Assembly (NCBI GenBank): GCA_937888905.1
Contig: CALATA010000014.1
Location: 62,001-126,000, forward strand
Direction: 5' to 3'
DNA length: 64,000 nucleotides
From: Terrimonas sp937888905
GTDB lineage: Bacteria; Bacteroidota; Bacteroidia; Chitinophagales; Chitinophagaceae
Positions 41,071-50,967 of the stretch are shown one piece after another. Position 1 is the stretch's first letter. Every line of letters starts with the position of its first letter. Made by a program: the position numbers and the translations under genes. The notes beneath the pieces are model-generated. The model was not told where the DNA came from, did not search any database, and saw only the letters and a list, made by a program, of their open reading frames with translations.

Positions 41071-43821
41071 ATGAAGGACTTTTCGTATATCACTAATTCT
41101 TCGCCGGCTTTTATCGAAAACCTGTACAATGATTTTGTGAAAAACCCCGACAGTGTGGACGCCGACTTCCGCAAATTTTTCGAAGGGTTTGATTTTGCTG
41201 TTACTCAGGGCGTTAAAAGCAACGGAGCTGCCGTTAACGGCACTGCACTCACTACTAGCGACGGTGTGGATTGGAAGAAGGAACTGGGTGCTTACCGCCT
41301 GATTTTGGGCTATCGCAACAAAGGACACCTGCTGGCTGATACCAATCCCATCCGTCACCGCCGCGACCGCGGGGCCAACCTCGAACTGAGCTTTTTTGGT
41401 TTTACCGAAGAAGACATGGACAAACAATTTTTCGCCGGTAACCTCATCGGGCTGGGTACCACCTCTCTCCGCAATATCCTCACACATTTGCAAAAATGCT
41501 ATACCGGCCATGTCGGTATCGAATTCAAATACATCAGCGACCAGAAAAAAGTAGATTGGCTCACCAACGAAATGGAACGCCAGTTTGTAAATCCCGTTTC
41601 GCTGGATAAGAAAAAACGTATCCTGGAAAAGATCAACCAGGCCGTGATGTTTGAAAAATTCCTGCACACAAAATATGTGGGACAGAAACGTTTCTCGCTC
41701 GAAGGCGGGGAATCGACCATTCCTGCTTTGGATGCCATCATCAATCAATCTGCCGAAGAAGGCGTGAAAGAAGTGGTGATCGGTATGGCGCACCGCGGCC
41801 GCCTCAACGTGCTGGCGAATATCATGGGCAAAACCTATGAGCAGATCTTCAGTGAGTTTGAAGGTACCGGCGCTGTAGACCAGACCATGGGCAGTGGTGA
41901 CGTTAAATACCACATGGGCTTTGGCAGCGAAATCCGCACAACCGGCGACAAGACTGTGCACTTGAAACTGATGCCTAACCCTTCGCATCTGGAAGCGGTG
42001 GATCCCGTAGTGGAAGGTTTTGCCCGCAGCAGTGCCAACATCGTACACGATGAAGTGTATGAAAATGTATTACCGATCCTGATCCATGGCGACGCATCCG
42101 TTGCCGGACAAGGTATCGTATACGAAGTAGTGCAGATGAGCAAACTCGAAGGTTATTATACCGGAGGCACGCTTCACTTCGTGATCAACAACCAGATCGG
42201 CTTTACCACCGATTTCGATGACGCACGTAGCTCCGATTATTGTACCTCACTCGCGGCAATGGTGCAGTCTCCTGTATTCCACGTCAACGGTGATGATCCC
42301 GAGGCGGTGGTAAAATGTGCAGAGATCGCTTCCCGCTACCGCAGCGAGTTCCACACCGACGTATTCATCGACATGGTGTGCTACCGCAAACACGGTCACA
42401 ACGAAGGAGATGATCCGAAATTCACGCAGCCGACCATGTATGCGATGATCGACAAACATCCCAATCCGCGCGAAGTATATATCAAGTTCCTGCTGGAAAA
42501 CGGCGAAGCCGACGCACAGGATCTCGCTAAGGAGATGGAAAAGAAATTCTGGTCCGATCTGCAGGACCGCCTGGACGAGGTAAAACAAAAACCGTTACCA
42601 TATACCTACCAGCAACCGGATATCTGGTGGCGCAATATGCGTCGCGCAACAGAAGAAGATTTTGATATGTCGCCTGCAACGGGCATCTCACCTGAAACAT
42701 TCGACCGCATTTTTAAAGCCATGATGCAATGGCCGGAAGGTTTCAAACCACTACGCAAAGTCGAAAAAATCATACAGGATAAGGTCCGTCTGTTTGACAC
42801 AGAACAAAAGCTGGACTGGGCTTCCGGTGAATTATTAGCCTATGGCAGTATTCTCGCCGATGGTAAAGATGTTCGCATGAGCGGACAAGATGTGTGCCGC
42901 GGAACGTTCAGCCACCGTCATGCAGTATTGCGTGACGAAAATACCGATGAAGAATATAACCGGCTCAGCCGCCTGGGTGAAGGTGCTGGCAAATACCGCA
43001 TCTTCAATTCACTGCTGAGTGAATACGCCGTACTCGGTTTTGAATATGGTTTTAGCCTGGCCAACCCCAATGCGCTTGTGTTGTGGGAAGCACAATTCGG
43101 CGACTTCGTTAACGGAGCGCAGATCATGATCGACCAGTTCATTGCTGCCGGTGAACAAAAATGGCAACGCATGAATGGCCTGGTGATGTTGCTGCCACAC
43201 GGTTATGAAGGTCAGGGACCTGAGCACAGCAGTGCGCGCATGGAACGTTTCCTGCAAATGTGTGCAGAGCTGAACATGGTGATTGCCAACATTACCACAT
43301 CCTCCAACTATTTCCACGCAATGCGCCGTCAGCTTGCATGGCCTTTCCGCAAGCCGCTGATCATCTTCTCTCCGAAAGCCAATCTTCGTCATGCCGGAAC
43401 CTATTCCCATAAAGATGAATTCCTGAAAGGTGGTTTCCGCGAGGTCATCGACGACACTTTTGTAGACGATGCTGCCGAAGTGAAGAAAGTCTTGTTCTGC
43501 AGCGGCAAGGTTTATTATGACCTGGCAGAACGCCAGCAGAAAGACAACCGCAAGGATGTGGCGATCGTGCGGGTGGAGCAATTATATCCACTGCCGGTAA
43601 AACAACTGGAAGCATTGTATGGTAAATACAACAAGGCTACCTGGTTTTGGGTACAGGAAGAGCCGCTCAACATGGGCGCTGCGTCTTTCCTGCAAATGAA
43701 CCTGAAGACAATCAACTACGGTGTGATCAGCCGACAGCCCTCTGCATCAACCGCCACTGGTTATGCGAAGATCCATAAGCAGGAGCAGGAAGAGATCATC
43801 GATACAGCTTTTACGATCTGA
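41071..43821 (+). CDS. sucA: 2-oxoglutarate dehydrogenase E1 component
   Basis: The thiamine-diphosphate enzyme of the TCA-cycle complex that decarboxylates 2-oxoglutarate and passes succinyl to E2. The 916-residue protein starts with the E1o N-terminal segment (NSSPAFIENLYNDF), and has VVIGMAHRGRLNVLANIMGK, HGDASVAGQGIVYEV, the ThDP/Mg region HVNGDDPEAVVKCAE ending with CYRKHGHNEGDDP, and the transketolase C-terminal part ending in the ODH-specific region. sucB, its usual neighbour, is not adjacent: a repeat array and the convergent mqnE follow. Confidence 0.97.
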   Translation: MKDFSYITNSSPAFIENLYNDFVKNPDSVDADFRKFFEGFDFAVTQGVKSNGAAVNGTALTTSDGVDWKKELGAYRLILGYRNKGHLLADTNPIRHRRDRGANLELSFFGFTEEDMDKQFFAGNLIGLGTTSLRNILTHLQKCYTGHVGIEFKYISDQKKVDWLTNEMERQFVNPVSLDKKKRILEKINQAVMFEKFLHTKYVGQKRFSLEGGESTIPALDAIINQSAEEGVKEVVIGMAHRGRLNVLANIMGKTYEQIFSEFEGTGAVDQTMGSGDVKYHMGFGSEIRTTGDKTVHLKLMPNPSHLEAVDPVVEGFARSSANIVHDEVYENVLPILIHGDASVAGQGIVYEVVQMSKLEGYYTGGTLHFVINNQIGFTTDFDDARSSDYCTSLAAMVQSPVFHVNGDDPEAVVKCAEIASRYRSEFHTDVFIDMVCYRKHGHNEGDDPKFTQPTMYAMIDKHPNPREVYIKFLLENGEADAQDLAKEMEKKFWSDLQDRLDEVKQKPLPYTYQQPDIWWRNMRRATEEDFDMSPATGISPETFDRIFKAMMQWPEGFKPLRKVEKIIQDKVRLFDTEQKLDWASGELLAYGSILADGKDVRMSGQDVCRGTFSHRHAVLRDENTDEEYNRLSRLGEGAGKYRIFNSLLSEYAVLGFEYGFSLANPNALVLWEAQFGDFVNGAQIMIDQFIAAGEQKWQRMNGLVMLLPHGYEGQGPEHSSARMERFLQMCAELNMVIANITTSSNYFHAMRRQLAWPFRKPLIIFSPKANLRHAGTYSHKDEFLKGGFREVIDDTFVDDAAEVKKVLFCSGKVYYDLAERQQKDNRKDVAIVRVEQLYPLPVKQLEALYGKYNKATWFWVQEEPLNMGAASFLQMNLKTINYGVISRQPSASTATGYAKIHKQEQEEIIDTAFTI

Positions 43822-43842
43822 GCCGGGAATCATGGCTGTTCT

Positions 43843-43899
43843 ATTGACGATTCACGATTGACCAACAGCCATTCACCTATTCACTTATTGTCTTATTCA
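43843..43899. repeat. Heptamer array, ATTGACG/ATTCACC family
   Basis: ATTGACG, ATTCACG, ATTGACC, AACAGCC, ATTCACC, TATTCAC, TTATTGT, CTTATTC. It is the reverse complement of the GTGAATG/GTCAATG family and ends where the terminator stem begins. Confidence 0.85.
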
Positions 43900-43938
43900 T
43901 AAAAGAAAACCTCACTATCAAGTGAGGTTTTCTTTTAT
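43899..43938. terminator. Bidirectional terminator between sucA and mqnE
   Basis: A stem of 16-18 bp (43899-43916 with 43921-43938) around the core CCTCACT closes a 4-base loop, A-rich on one side and T-rich on the other. The right arm ends in the first base of the mqnE stop codon. Confidence 0.93.
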
Positions 43939-45113
43939 CAGTTGAGCAAAGGATTGCTTTCTATTTCTTCGAGCGGAATATCGCTGTAATCACGAATAAC
44001 ATTGTATAAAGTGCCGCGTTCAACGGGTTTGCGGCGTGCCTGTTTGATCAATGTTACCAACTGCGCAGTGCTCATTGCCGGGGTTTGTTCTTCAGAGCCG
44101 GCCATCGAATAAATACGTGTGGTGTCATCGATCGTACCATCGATATCATTTACACCAAAGGACAATGACAACTGCGCATTTTGCCGGCCTAGCATGGGCC
44201 AGTAAGCTTTGATATGCGGGAAATTATCGAGGTAGATCCGCGCGATCGCATACACTTTCATGTCTTCGATCAGGCTGCTTTCTGCCACATGACTCATGTC
44301 ATTTTCCTTGTTGCGGAATTTCAGCGGAATGAAGGTATTGAAGCCACCGGTGATATCCTGTGTCTCACGCAATCTGCGCATATGGTGTACACGGTGTGCA
44401 TAGTTTTCAATATGACCATACAACATGGTCGCATTGCTGTGCATGCCCAGTTTGTGAGCGGCGGCGTGTATGTTCAGCCATCCTTCACCATCGATCTTAT
44501 CTGCACAAATCTGTTCACGTATTTCCGGGGCAAAGATCTCCGCGCCACCTCCGGGCAATGAATCCAAGCCGGCTTCGTGGAGGTATTGCATGCCTTCTTC
44601 TACTGTTTTCTTTGCTTTCCTGAACATGTAATCCAGCTCTACGGCCGTAAACCCTTTGATATGAAGATCGGGGCGATGGGCTTTGATGCGCGTCAGTAAT
44701 TCCGCAAAGAATTCGAGGTTCATTTTGGGGTGGACGCCGCCTACGATATGTACTTCCGTTACCGGTTTGCCATCGTATTTTTTTACCATCTCCATCATCT
44801 GTTCGATGCTCAGTTCCCATCCTTCATCGCGGTGCGCGTAAAGGCGGCTGTAAGAACAGAAATGGCAGGAATAAACGCAGACGTTTGTCGGCTCGATATG
44901 AAAATTGCGATTGAAGTAGGTCGTGTCTCCGTGTTTGCGTTCGCGGATCTGGTTGGCCAGTGCTCCAACGAATGGCAGGCTGGCTTTTTCAAACAAGATA
45001 AGAGCGTCCTCATCGGTTATGCGTTCCTGTGCCTGCACTTTCCGGGCAATAGCGGCCAGTTCGGGAGAATCGGTCTGCAGGGCAGGAGAGTAGAGTATAT
45101 CAGTTTTATCCAT
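43938..45113 (-). CDS. mqnE: Aminofutalosine synthase MqnE
   Basis: The radical SAM enzyme that joins the MqnA product with SAM to form aminofutalosine in the futalosine menaquinone pathway. The ATG at 45113 gives 391 residues. The [4Fe-4S] cysteines are Cys79, Cys83 and Cys86 in NVCVYSCHFCSY, with the MqnE-type EVHIVGGVHPKM after it, GFTAVELDYMFRK, and LPGGGAEIF. A frame to 45158 is unlikely because the upstream terminator lies there. It partners mqnA at 4.9 kb, though the genes are 39 kb apart; mqnB/C/D are not in the window. Confidence 0.92.
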   Translation of the reverse strand: MDKTDILYSPALQTDSPELAAIARKVQAQERITDEDALILFEKASLPFVGALANQIRERKHGDTTYFNRNFHIEPTNVCVYSCHFCSYSRLYAHRDEGWELSIEQMMEMVKKYDGKPVTEVHIVGGVHPKMNLEFFAELLTRIKAHRPDLHIKGFTAVELDYMFRKAKKTVEEGMQYLHEAGLDSLPGGGAEIFAPEIREQICADKIDGEGWLNIHAAAHKLGMHSNATMLYGHIENYAHRVHHMRRLRETQDITGGFNTFIPLKFRNKENDMSHVAESSLIEDMKVYAIARIYLDNFPHIKAYWPMLGRQNAQLSLSFGVNDIDGTIDDTTRIYSMAGSEEQTPAMSTAQLVTLIKQARRKPVERGTLYNVIRDYSDIPLEEIESNPLLN

Positions 45114-45160
45114 GGTGTCGTGTGGATATTTTGGGGCGAAGGTACAGTCTAACAACAAAA

Positions 45161-45186
45161 AAACCTCCCGAATGTTCGGGAGGTTT
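45161..45186 (-). terminator. Terminator of the metalloprotease gene
   Basis: An 11-bp stem with the core CCTCCCGA (45161-45171 with 45176-45186), followed on the minus strand by a T-run. It ends the long T9SS gene (stop at 45210) and insulates mqnE. Confidence 0.85.
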
Positions 45187-45209
45187 CGTGCTATGTGATT
45201 AAGAACAAC

Positions 45210-48200
45210 TTAGTTCAGCTTGAGTACTTTGGTTTGTACTTCTTTTCCACCATAACCGATTTTCACTACATAGATGCCTGCGGCTTTGCCGGTCAGGTCT
45301 ACAGGAATAACGTTGGTGTTGCTGCCGGTGAAATCTTTTCTCCATACCTGCTGTCCGGAGGCAGTCAGTACGGTGATGTATTTCAGATCGGCAGGAGCGT
45401 TGATGAACCATACATTGAAGCTGGTAGTGAACGGACTTGGCGTTACCATGAAGCCATCTTTTTTCAGTTGGTCAGGCAGCGTTTTAGCCGCGAAGTTCAC
45501 GTTGTCAATGTAGATGTTGTTCTGGCTGTTCGTTGTGTTGCGGAATACAACCTGCAGCGGCCCACCGGAAGCGAATGCCGTAAGGTCAATCGATTCTCTT
45601 CTCCAGATATAGTTGGTAGCTGAAGGAATGAATTCGTTGGCCAGACCGGCGTTCGGGTTACCCAGTGTCTGCAATGCGGCGCCCCACTTCTTGTAAACAG
45701 AAGTAAAGGTAGCACCACAATCTTTGGTAACGAGTACTTCCAGCGTATCCATTGGTACGGTGGTCGCTCCGGGGAATGTGCGTGTTGCCGCAGAAAGGTC
45801 GAAGCTCAGTGATACAGAGTCGGCGGTTGTATAACCGAGGATCGGTGTGTAGAGTTCGTCTCTTCTGTTCTGCGCCAGGTATACATAGTTGCGGATCGCA
45901 GCAGAACCTACACTGCTCTTGCCAGCGCCTGAACGAGCCCAGGTAAGGTCTACGTCAGGGTTGTTAACACCCCAGCCTGCAGGCGGGAAGGTGGTGCTGG
46001 AGAATGTTTCCACAACCGGACCAGGTACGGTACCGATCACGGAAGAAGTGCGGCTCAGTGTATCGTTCAGGGTATACTGGTCGCCGGTACCTGAAGCGGT
46101 AACAGGCGCTGAAGTATATACTTTCAGGGCAAGGTTACCGGCAGGGAAGGTTGTTCCGTTCAGGTTCACCGTTGCAGTAGTACCTGCAGCGATGTTGACA
46201 CCAGTAACAGTTGTTGCAACCGCAGTGCCGCCGTTTACAGTATAGCTTACGGTATATCCGGTGATGGCTTCAGCCCCTTTGTTGCGTACGGTAGCACGCA
46301 GTGTGGCATTGGCACAAAGAATATCCGGAGATACGGACACCAGTTCCAGGTCGCGTTTCACTACCGGAGCGATGTTGATGTTGTCGACGAAAATGTTATT
46401 GCCCCAATCACTTGTATTGCGGAAGCGTACCAGTACTGTACCGGTAACGTTGGCTACTACACGCTCTCTTCTCCATTCGTTGGCGAGAGGTGTGAGGTAA
46501 GCGTCTTCCATAGCAGCACCGGTAGCCAGGGTAGCTCCTGCCTTGTTGAATACAGTGGTATAGGAAGTACCGCAGTTGGTAGATACCTGTACCTGCAGAC
46601 GGTCGAGCGCTCCGGGATAGTTTCTATGTGCCACATCAAAGCTGATCTCGAGTCCGTCAGTACCGGGAACGTTGATCAGTTGCGGCTGCAGGTCATCGTT
46701 CTGGCCGCTTGTGTTATTGGTCCAGTTGTCGATGAATGCAGAAGAAGCACTGTTATTACCAGGAGCAGCTTTGATCCAGGTATTGTTGTTGTTGGGGTTC
46801 ACGATCACCCATCCTGCCGGAGCAAAAGTAGCGCCTTCAAATCCTTCGCGTACGTTGTTAACAACAGGCGAGATGAAGAATGTACGGGTAATGGTGTCGT
46901 TAGACGGTGTACCGTCGCTACCACCTTCAGCAGACAGCGGATCAGCTCCGAAGAGTTTGATCGTGTTGCTGCCGGTTGGCATGGTAGCAGCAGGGAATGT
47001 ATGGGTATAAGAAGCACCCGGCGCCAGCGTGTTGTTAACCGCTACGATAACGGGAGCGTTGTTGTTCAGTACATAACCTACTTTGAAGGCAGTGATACTC
47101 TGACCACCATTGTTGCGTACAGTGAAAGATGGTGCAATGCTGGTAGCACATTCCTGTGCTGCAGGACGTGTAGCAGCAGAAGCCTGAAGATCTTTCCGGG
47201 GTTTCATCCGCACGTTGATGTTGTCCAGGAAAATGGTATTGCCATAGTCGTTCACGTTGCGGAATACAACCTGGAATGCCCCTGCGCTGAAGATGTTCTG
47301 ACCAATAGACAGCTGGATGTTTCTCCAGTCAGATGCAACCGGCGTTGCATAGATAGAGCTGGAACCACCAGCGGTCGCCAGGGCCGGACCACTTCTGTCG
47401 AACAGTGTGGTATATGTAGCACCGCAGTCGTTGGTCACTAATACCTGCAGTTTGTCGGCTGCGTCGCCGAAGATGCTGCTGTAATATTTGTGTGCCAGAT
47501 CAAAAGAAATCAGTACGGAGTCGGTTGCGAGCAAACCGGTATTGGCGATAAACGGTGTGCGGATATCGTCTGTAGAACCGATTGCGTCATTATTATAGTT
47601 GTCCACCGCAGTTGAGCCGGTGCCGGTACCACCTGTTCCGGGAGTCGCCCATATCCATTCCAGCACATCGCCATCGGGGTTCACGGTGCTCCAGCCTGTT
47701 GGCAGGAATGCGGTCTCGAAGTCGTTGTTAACCGGCATAGTTGACGGGTTAACGCGGGAAACGCTTACAGTAGCCGTATCGTTGGTGGGGTTAGCATCCA
47801 CAACGTTGTTTGGCTGGCTGGTATAAAATTTCAATGTAGCATTACCAAGAGGTATGGTTACAGCAGGGAGGGTAACGGTTGCAGTCTGACCGGTAGTCAG
47901 AGAGCCTGTCCAGTTGAATGGATAAGGTGTTCCCTGTGCAGTGCCGTTCACCATTACGTTGATACGTGCAGAAGTCAGGGTTGCAGCACCCATGTTCTGA
48001 ATCGTTACGCTCGGCGTAACAGTGGTACCACAACCGAGTACAGCGCCTGCAGTGGGAGAAACGATCGCAGAGATGCGTGCGTCATTGCCCGGTGCGGCAG
48101 GTGGAGGGTTGTAAGCGGTAGAAGTAAGCAATGGTCCGCGGTCAGGAGAAGTAAATGCTTCTTCCATACGGGCATTTTGTCCTTTGGTGAACATTACCAG

Positions 48201-49226
48201 GGCAATGTCATCACCATAGTCCATGAAGTTCTGGTACATGATACCAGTTCCTCCCGGTGTACATTCGTCAGTCCTGATAACGCCGGTACCTGTAGGATCG
48301 GAGTTGCCGTAGATGGCGGCGCACTGGTTGGGCGTGTCATCCTGGCCCGCAGGAGCACCGGGGAAGTCGGTTCCCAGGCAACGGTTGGGGCCTGCGCAGT
48401 TGTCTGCACCACCCTGGGTGTCGTCCGCCCATATGTGACGAAGGTTCAGGAAGTGACCCAGTTCGTGCGTGGTTGTGCGTCCTCTGTTGTAATCAGGATA
48501 CAGGTAAGAAGCGTTGGAACCGAAAGCGCGGTAGTCGCAAACAAAACCGTGCAGGTTGAGGTTGCGCGGGTCGCCGGGAAATACGGAGATACCGAGGATA
48601 GGATCAGAAAAAGCTACCACCCAGAGGTTCAGGTATTTTGTTCCATCCCATCCATCAAGACCGCCATTAGCTGTACGTTTGGCATTGTCGGCCGTACCTG
48701 CGGTAAAGGTAATAGCGTTGGTACGGCGTTCGATACCTGTTGTGAGAAAACCGTTAGGATCGGTTTTCGCCAGCAGGAACGTAATGCCCATTTTGCCGTA
48801 AACAGGTTTGAAATGCGCAGGAATACGTGTGCTGTCTGCGTTTTTGCCCTGATAGTCCCTGTTGAGGGTATCGATCTGGGATTGCAGAATAGCATCAGTA
48901 ACCTGTGCCTGCATGGCTGCACTACCGATTACGTGGATAACCACTACAACGGTATCTTCCAGTGCCATCACACGGTTGGCGTTTTGTGAAGCCTGCTGCT
49001 GAAGGCGGTGCTGATTTGCTTCAAACTGACGCTTGAAGTCGGGGTTCTGCCGGAAGAGCTCGGCATAAGCTTCCATCGTTCCGCATCGTTTGATCGATGC
49101 CGGAGTTCCGGGAGAGGTGACCGGCTGTTTTTCACCCGTAGCCTCCAACGTCCGCTTTTGTGCGAAGACGTGGGTGGATAGGAATAAAAACAAGCCTGCC
49201 GCAAGTACTTTGGTAAAATTTCTCAA
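45210..49226 (-). CDS. T9SS-secreted pappalysin-like (M43) metalloprotease with three repeat modules
   Basis: A 1338-residue exoprotein. The start appears to be TTG (49226), giving a signal peptide ending VFAQ; no ATG fits. The catalytic domain (about 90-365) has HELGHFLNLRH with His254, Glu255, His258, His264 and the Met-turn NFMDYGDD (Met335), as in M43 pappalysins. Then come three modules, each a CARDB-like Ig domain (SVTIQNMGAATLTSA, FTVRNNGGQSITAF, RATVRNKGAEAITGY) followed by a MAM-like jelly-roll (LVTNDCGATYTTLF, QVSTNCGTSYTTVF, LVTKDCGATFTSVY). The last 80 residues are a T9SS sorting domain. It is probably cell-surface or secreted. Confidence 0.9.
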   Translation of the reverse strand: MRNFTKVLAAGLFLFLSTHVFAQKRTLEATGEKQPVTSPGTPASIKRCGTMEAYAELFRQNPDFKRQFEANQHRLQQQASQNANRVMALEDTVVVVIHVIGSAAMQAQVTDAILQSQIDTLNRDYQGKNADSTRIPAHFKPVYGKMGITFLLAKTDPNGFLTTGIERRTNAITFTAGTADNAKRTANGGLDGWDGTKYLNLWVVAFSDPILGISVFPGDPRNLNLHGFVCDYRAFGSNASYLYPDYNRGRTTTHELGHFLNLRHIWADDTQGGADNCAGPNRCLGTDFPGAPAGQDDTPNQCAAIYGNSDPTGTGVIRTDECTPGGTGIMYQNFMDYGDDIALVMFTKGQNARMEEAFTSPDRGPLLTSTAYNPPPAAPGNDARISAIVSPTAGAVLGCGTTVTPSVTIQNMGAATLTSARINVMVNGTAQGTPYPFNWTGSLTTGQTATVTLPAVTIPLGNATLKFYTSQPNNVVDANPTNDTATVSVSRVNPSTMPVNNDFETAFLPTGWSTVNPDGDVLEWIWATPGTGGTGTGSTAVDNYNNDAIGSTDDIRTPFIANTGLLATDSVLISFDLAHKYYSSIFGDAADKLQVLVTNDCGATYTTLFDRSGPALATAGGSSSIYATPVASDWRNIQLSIGQNIFSAGAFQVVFRNVNDYGNTIFLDNINVRMKPRKDLQASAATRPAAQECATSIAPSFTVRNNGGQSITAFKVGYVLNNNAPVIVAVNNTLAPGASYTHTFPAATMPTGSNTIKLFGADPLSAEGGSDGTPSNDTITRTFFISPVVNNVREGFEGATFAPAGWVIVNPNNNNTWIKAAPGNNSASSAFIDNWTNNTSGQNDDLQPQLINVPGTDGLEISFDVAHRNYPGALDRLQVQVSTNCGTSYTTVFNKAGATLATGAAMEDAYLTPLANEWRRERVVANVTGTVLVRFRNTSDWGNNIFVDNINIAPVVKRDLELVSVSPDILCANATLRATVRNKGAEAITGYTVSYTVNGGTAVATTVTGVNIAAGTTATVNLNGTTFPAGNLALKVYTSAPVTASGTGDQYTLNDTLSRTSSVIGTVPGPVVETFSSTTFPPAGWGVNNPDVDLTWARSGAGKSSVGSAAIRNYVYLAQNRRDELYTPILGYTTADSVSLSFDLSAATRTFPGATTVPMDTLEVLVTKDCGATFTSVYKKWGAALQTLGNPNAGLANEFIPSATNYIWRRESIDLTAFASGGPLQVVFRNTTNSQNNIYIDNVNFAAKTLPDQLKKDGFMVTPSPFTTSFNVWFINAPADLKYITVLTASGQQVWRKDFTGSNTNVIPVDLTGKAAGIYVVKIGYGGKEVQTKVLKLN

Positions 49227-49483
49227 AGCAGTATAGTTTTAAGTTAGGAAATACATTCAGGTTGCCTGAAAATAAGCCCACAATAATACTGAATAAAGGA
49301 ATTTCCGGGAAAAAAATCTTCCCACGTTCGTTAGCACAAATGCACGCGGGTAGCGCTCCCCGGCTGATCATACAGCCTTATACAGGGAAATAATTTTCAG
49401 TTTTTTTGACAGTCTGAACGACAATTTACTATCTTCCCCCGATGATCCCGGTTACCGGGATGCTGAAGCAACTAAACAACTGT

Positions 49484-50866
49484 ATGAAGCATATCAAACT
49501 TCGCCTGACTGCATTGAGTTTTCTGGAGTTTTTTATCTGGGGCGCCTGGCTGATCACTATTGCCAACTATTGGTTCGGTACCAAACACTGGGAAGGCACC
49601 CAATTCGGTTTGGTTTTTGCCACCATGGGTTTTGCCTCGCTTTTTATGCCCACCATTACCGGTATTATCGCCGATAAATGGATCAATGCCGAACGCCTTT
49701 ACGGCATTCTGAACATTCTCTATGCGCTGGTACTGTTTGCCCTGCCCATGGTCGAAGATCCCACCACCTTCATTTACGTGATGTTTGCCGCCATGTGCTT
49801 TTATATGCCTACGATCGCACTCAGCAATTCTATTTCCTATACCGTTCTTAAATCGAATAACCGCGATGTGGTAAAGGAGTTTCCTCCGATCCGTGTTTGG
49901 GGAACCATCGGCTTCATCGTAGCGATGTGGATCACGAATCTTACCGATAACAAGGCTACTGCCAACCAGTTCTATATCGCAGGTGTTGCCGCGCTGGTAC
50001 TCGGGGTTTACTCGTTTACGTTACCTAAATGTCCGCCTCAACGCAGCATCGGCGAAAACGCATCGGTGAGCGAAACATTCGGACTGGGCGCATTCCGTCT
50101 ATTTGCGAATTATAAAATGGCGTTGTTCTTTATATTCTCGATGTTCCTTGGGGCAGCACTGCAACTTACCAATGCTTACGGCGATGTATTCCTCAGTGAG
50201 TTTGAAAATTATCCCAAATACGCCGAATCATTCGTCGTAAGACGTTCCACCATCATCATGTCTATCTCACAGATATCGGAAACTTTATTCATCCTGGCCA
50301 TTCCCTTCTTCCTGAAGCGGTTTGGTATCAAACAGGTAATGCTGATCTCGATGCTGGCATGGGTTTTACGTTTCGGCTTATTTGCCTACGGCGATCCGGT
50401 GAATGGCTTATGGATGATCGTTCTTTCCTGTGTGGTATATGGCATGGCGTTCGACTTCTTTAATATCTCCGGTTCCCTCTTTGTGGAAGGGAATACCAAT
50501 GCCAAGACGCGTTCTTCGGCACAGGGACTATTTATGATGATGACCAATGGTGTAGGCGCTGTGTTGGGCAGTGTGATCTCAGGATGGGCAATCGATACTT
50601 TCTTCACAAGATCCTATACGCAGTCTTCTGCACTGGCTACGCATCTGCAAACGGAAAGTTCCAATCCTTTGATGGCGCAGTTCGTGGAAAAGCAAGGATC
50701 TTCTATTCTTGCCGACGGATCATTGAGTTCGGCGGTATTCATGAAGGACTGGCATAGCATCTGGCTGGCGTTTGCAGCGTATGCGCTGATTGTAGCCGTG
50801 TTGTTCGCCATCTTCTTCCGACATAAACACGATCGCAACGCGCCTGCGCAGATGATTGCTCATTAG
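49484..50866 (+). CDS. Nucleoside permease, NHS-family MFS transporter
   Basis: A 460-residue twelve-helix carrier of the nucleoside:H+ symporter family (NupG/XapB-like). Family marks include RLTALSFLEFFIWGAWLIT in helix 1, MPTITGIIADKWINAERL in the first loop, FPPIRVWGTIGFIVAMWI, and NGVGAVLGSVISGWAID in the C-terminal half. The ATG at 49484 starts directly before helix 1; an ATG at 49442 is possible but adds a non-conserved leader. It imports nucleosides using the proton gradient. It is divergent from the metalloprotease gene, and the 257 bp between show no repeat. Confidence 0.87.
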   Translation: MKHIKLRLTALSFLEFFIWGAWLITIANYWFGTKHWEGTQFGLVFATMGFASLFMPTITGIIADKWINAERLYGILNILYALVLFALPMVEDPTTFIYVMFAAMCFYMPTIALSNSISYTVLKSNNRDVVKEFPPIRVWGTIGFIVAMWITNLTDNKATANQFYIAGVAALVLGVYSFTLPKCPPQRSIGENASVSETFGLGAFRLFANYKMALFFIFSMFLGAALQLTNAYGDVFLSEFENYPKYAESFVVRRSTIIMSISQISETLFILAIPFFLKRFGIKQVMLISMLAWVLRFGLFAYGDPVNGLWMIVLSCVVYGMAFDFFNISGSLFVEGNTNAKTRSSAQGLFMMMTNGVGAVLGSVISGWAIDTFFTRSYTQSSALATHLQTESSNPLMAQFVEKQGSSILADGSLSSAVFMKDWHSIWLAFAAYALIVAVLFAIFFRHKHDRNAPAQMIAH

Positions 50867-50868
50867 GA

Positions 50869-50948
50869 GTGAATCGTCAATGGTGAATGGTGAATGGTCA
50901 ATAAGTGAATCGCTCTTCTACTTAATACCTAATACTTACTACTTAATA
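50869..50948. repeat. Heptamer array joining two families
   Basis: GTGAATC, GTCAATG, GTGAATG, GTGAATG, GTCAATA, AGTGAAT, one 8-base step, then TACTTAA, TACCTAA, TACTTAC, TACTTAA. It begins 3 bases after the TAG of the transporter gene. Confidence 0.92.
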
Positions 50949-50967
50949 CGGCTGTTCCGTTCCGGAG

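Noticed and set aside
41002..42048. 348-codon minus-strand open frame inside sucA
   Set aside because: It is antisense to a firmly identified gene; low-complexity His/Phe-rich translation with no domain.
46626..48989. Two 270-codon plus-strand frames opposite the metalloprotease gene
   Set aside because: They mirror the repeated Thr/Asn-rich coding region and have Val/Arg-rich, domain-free translations.
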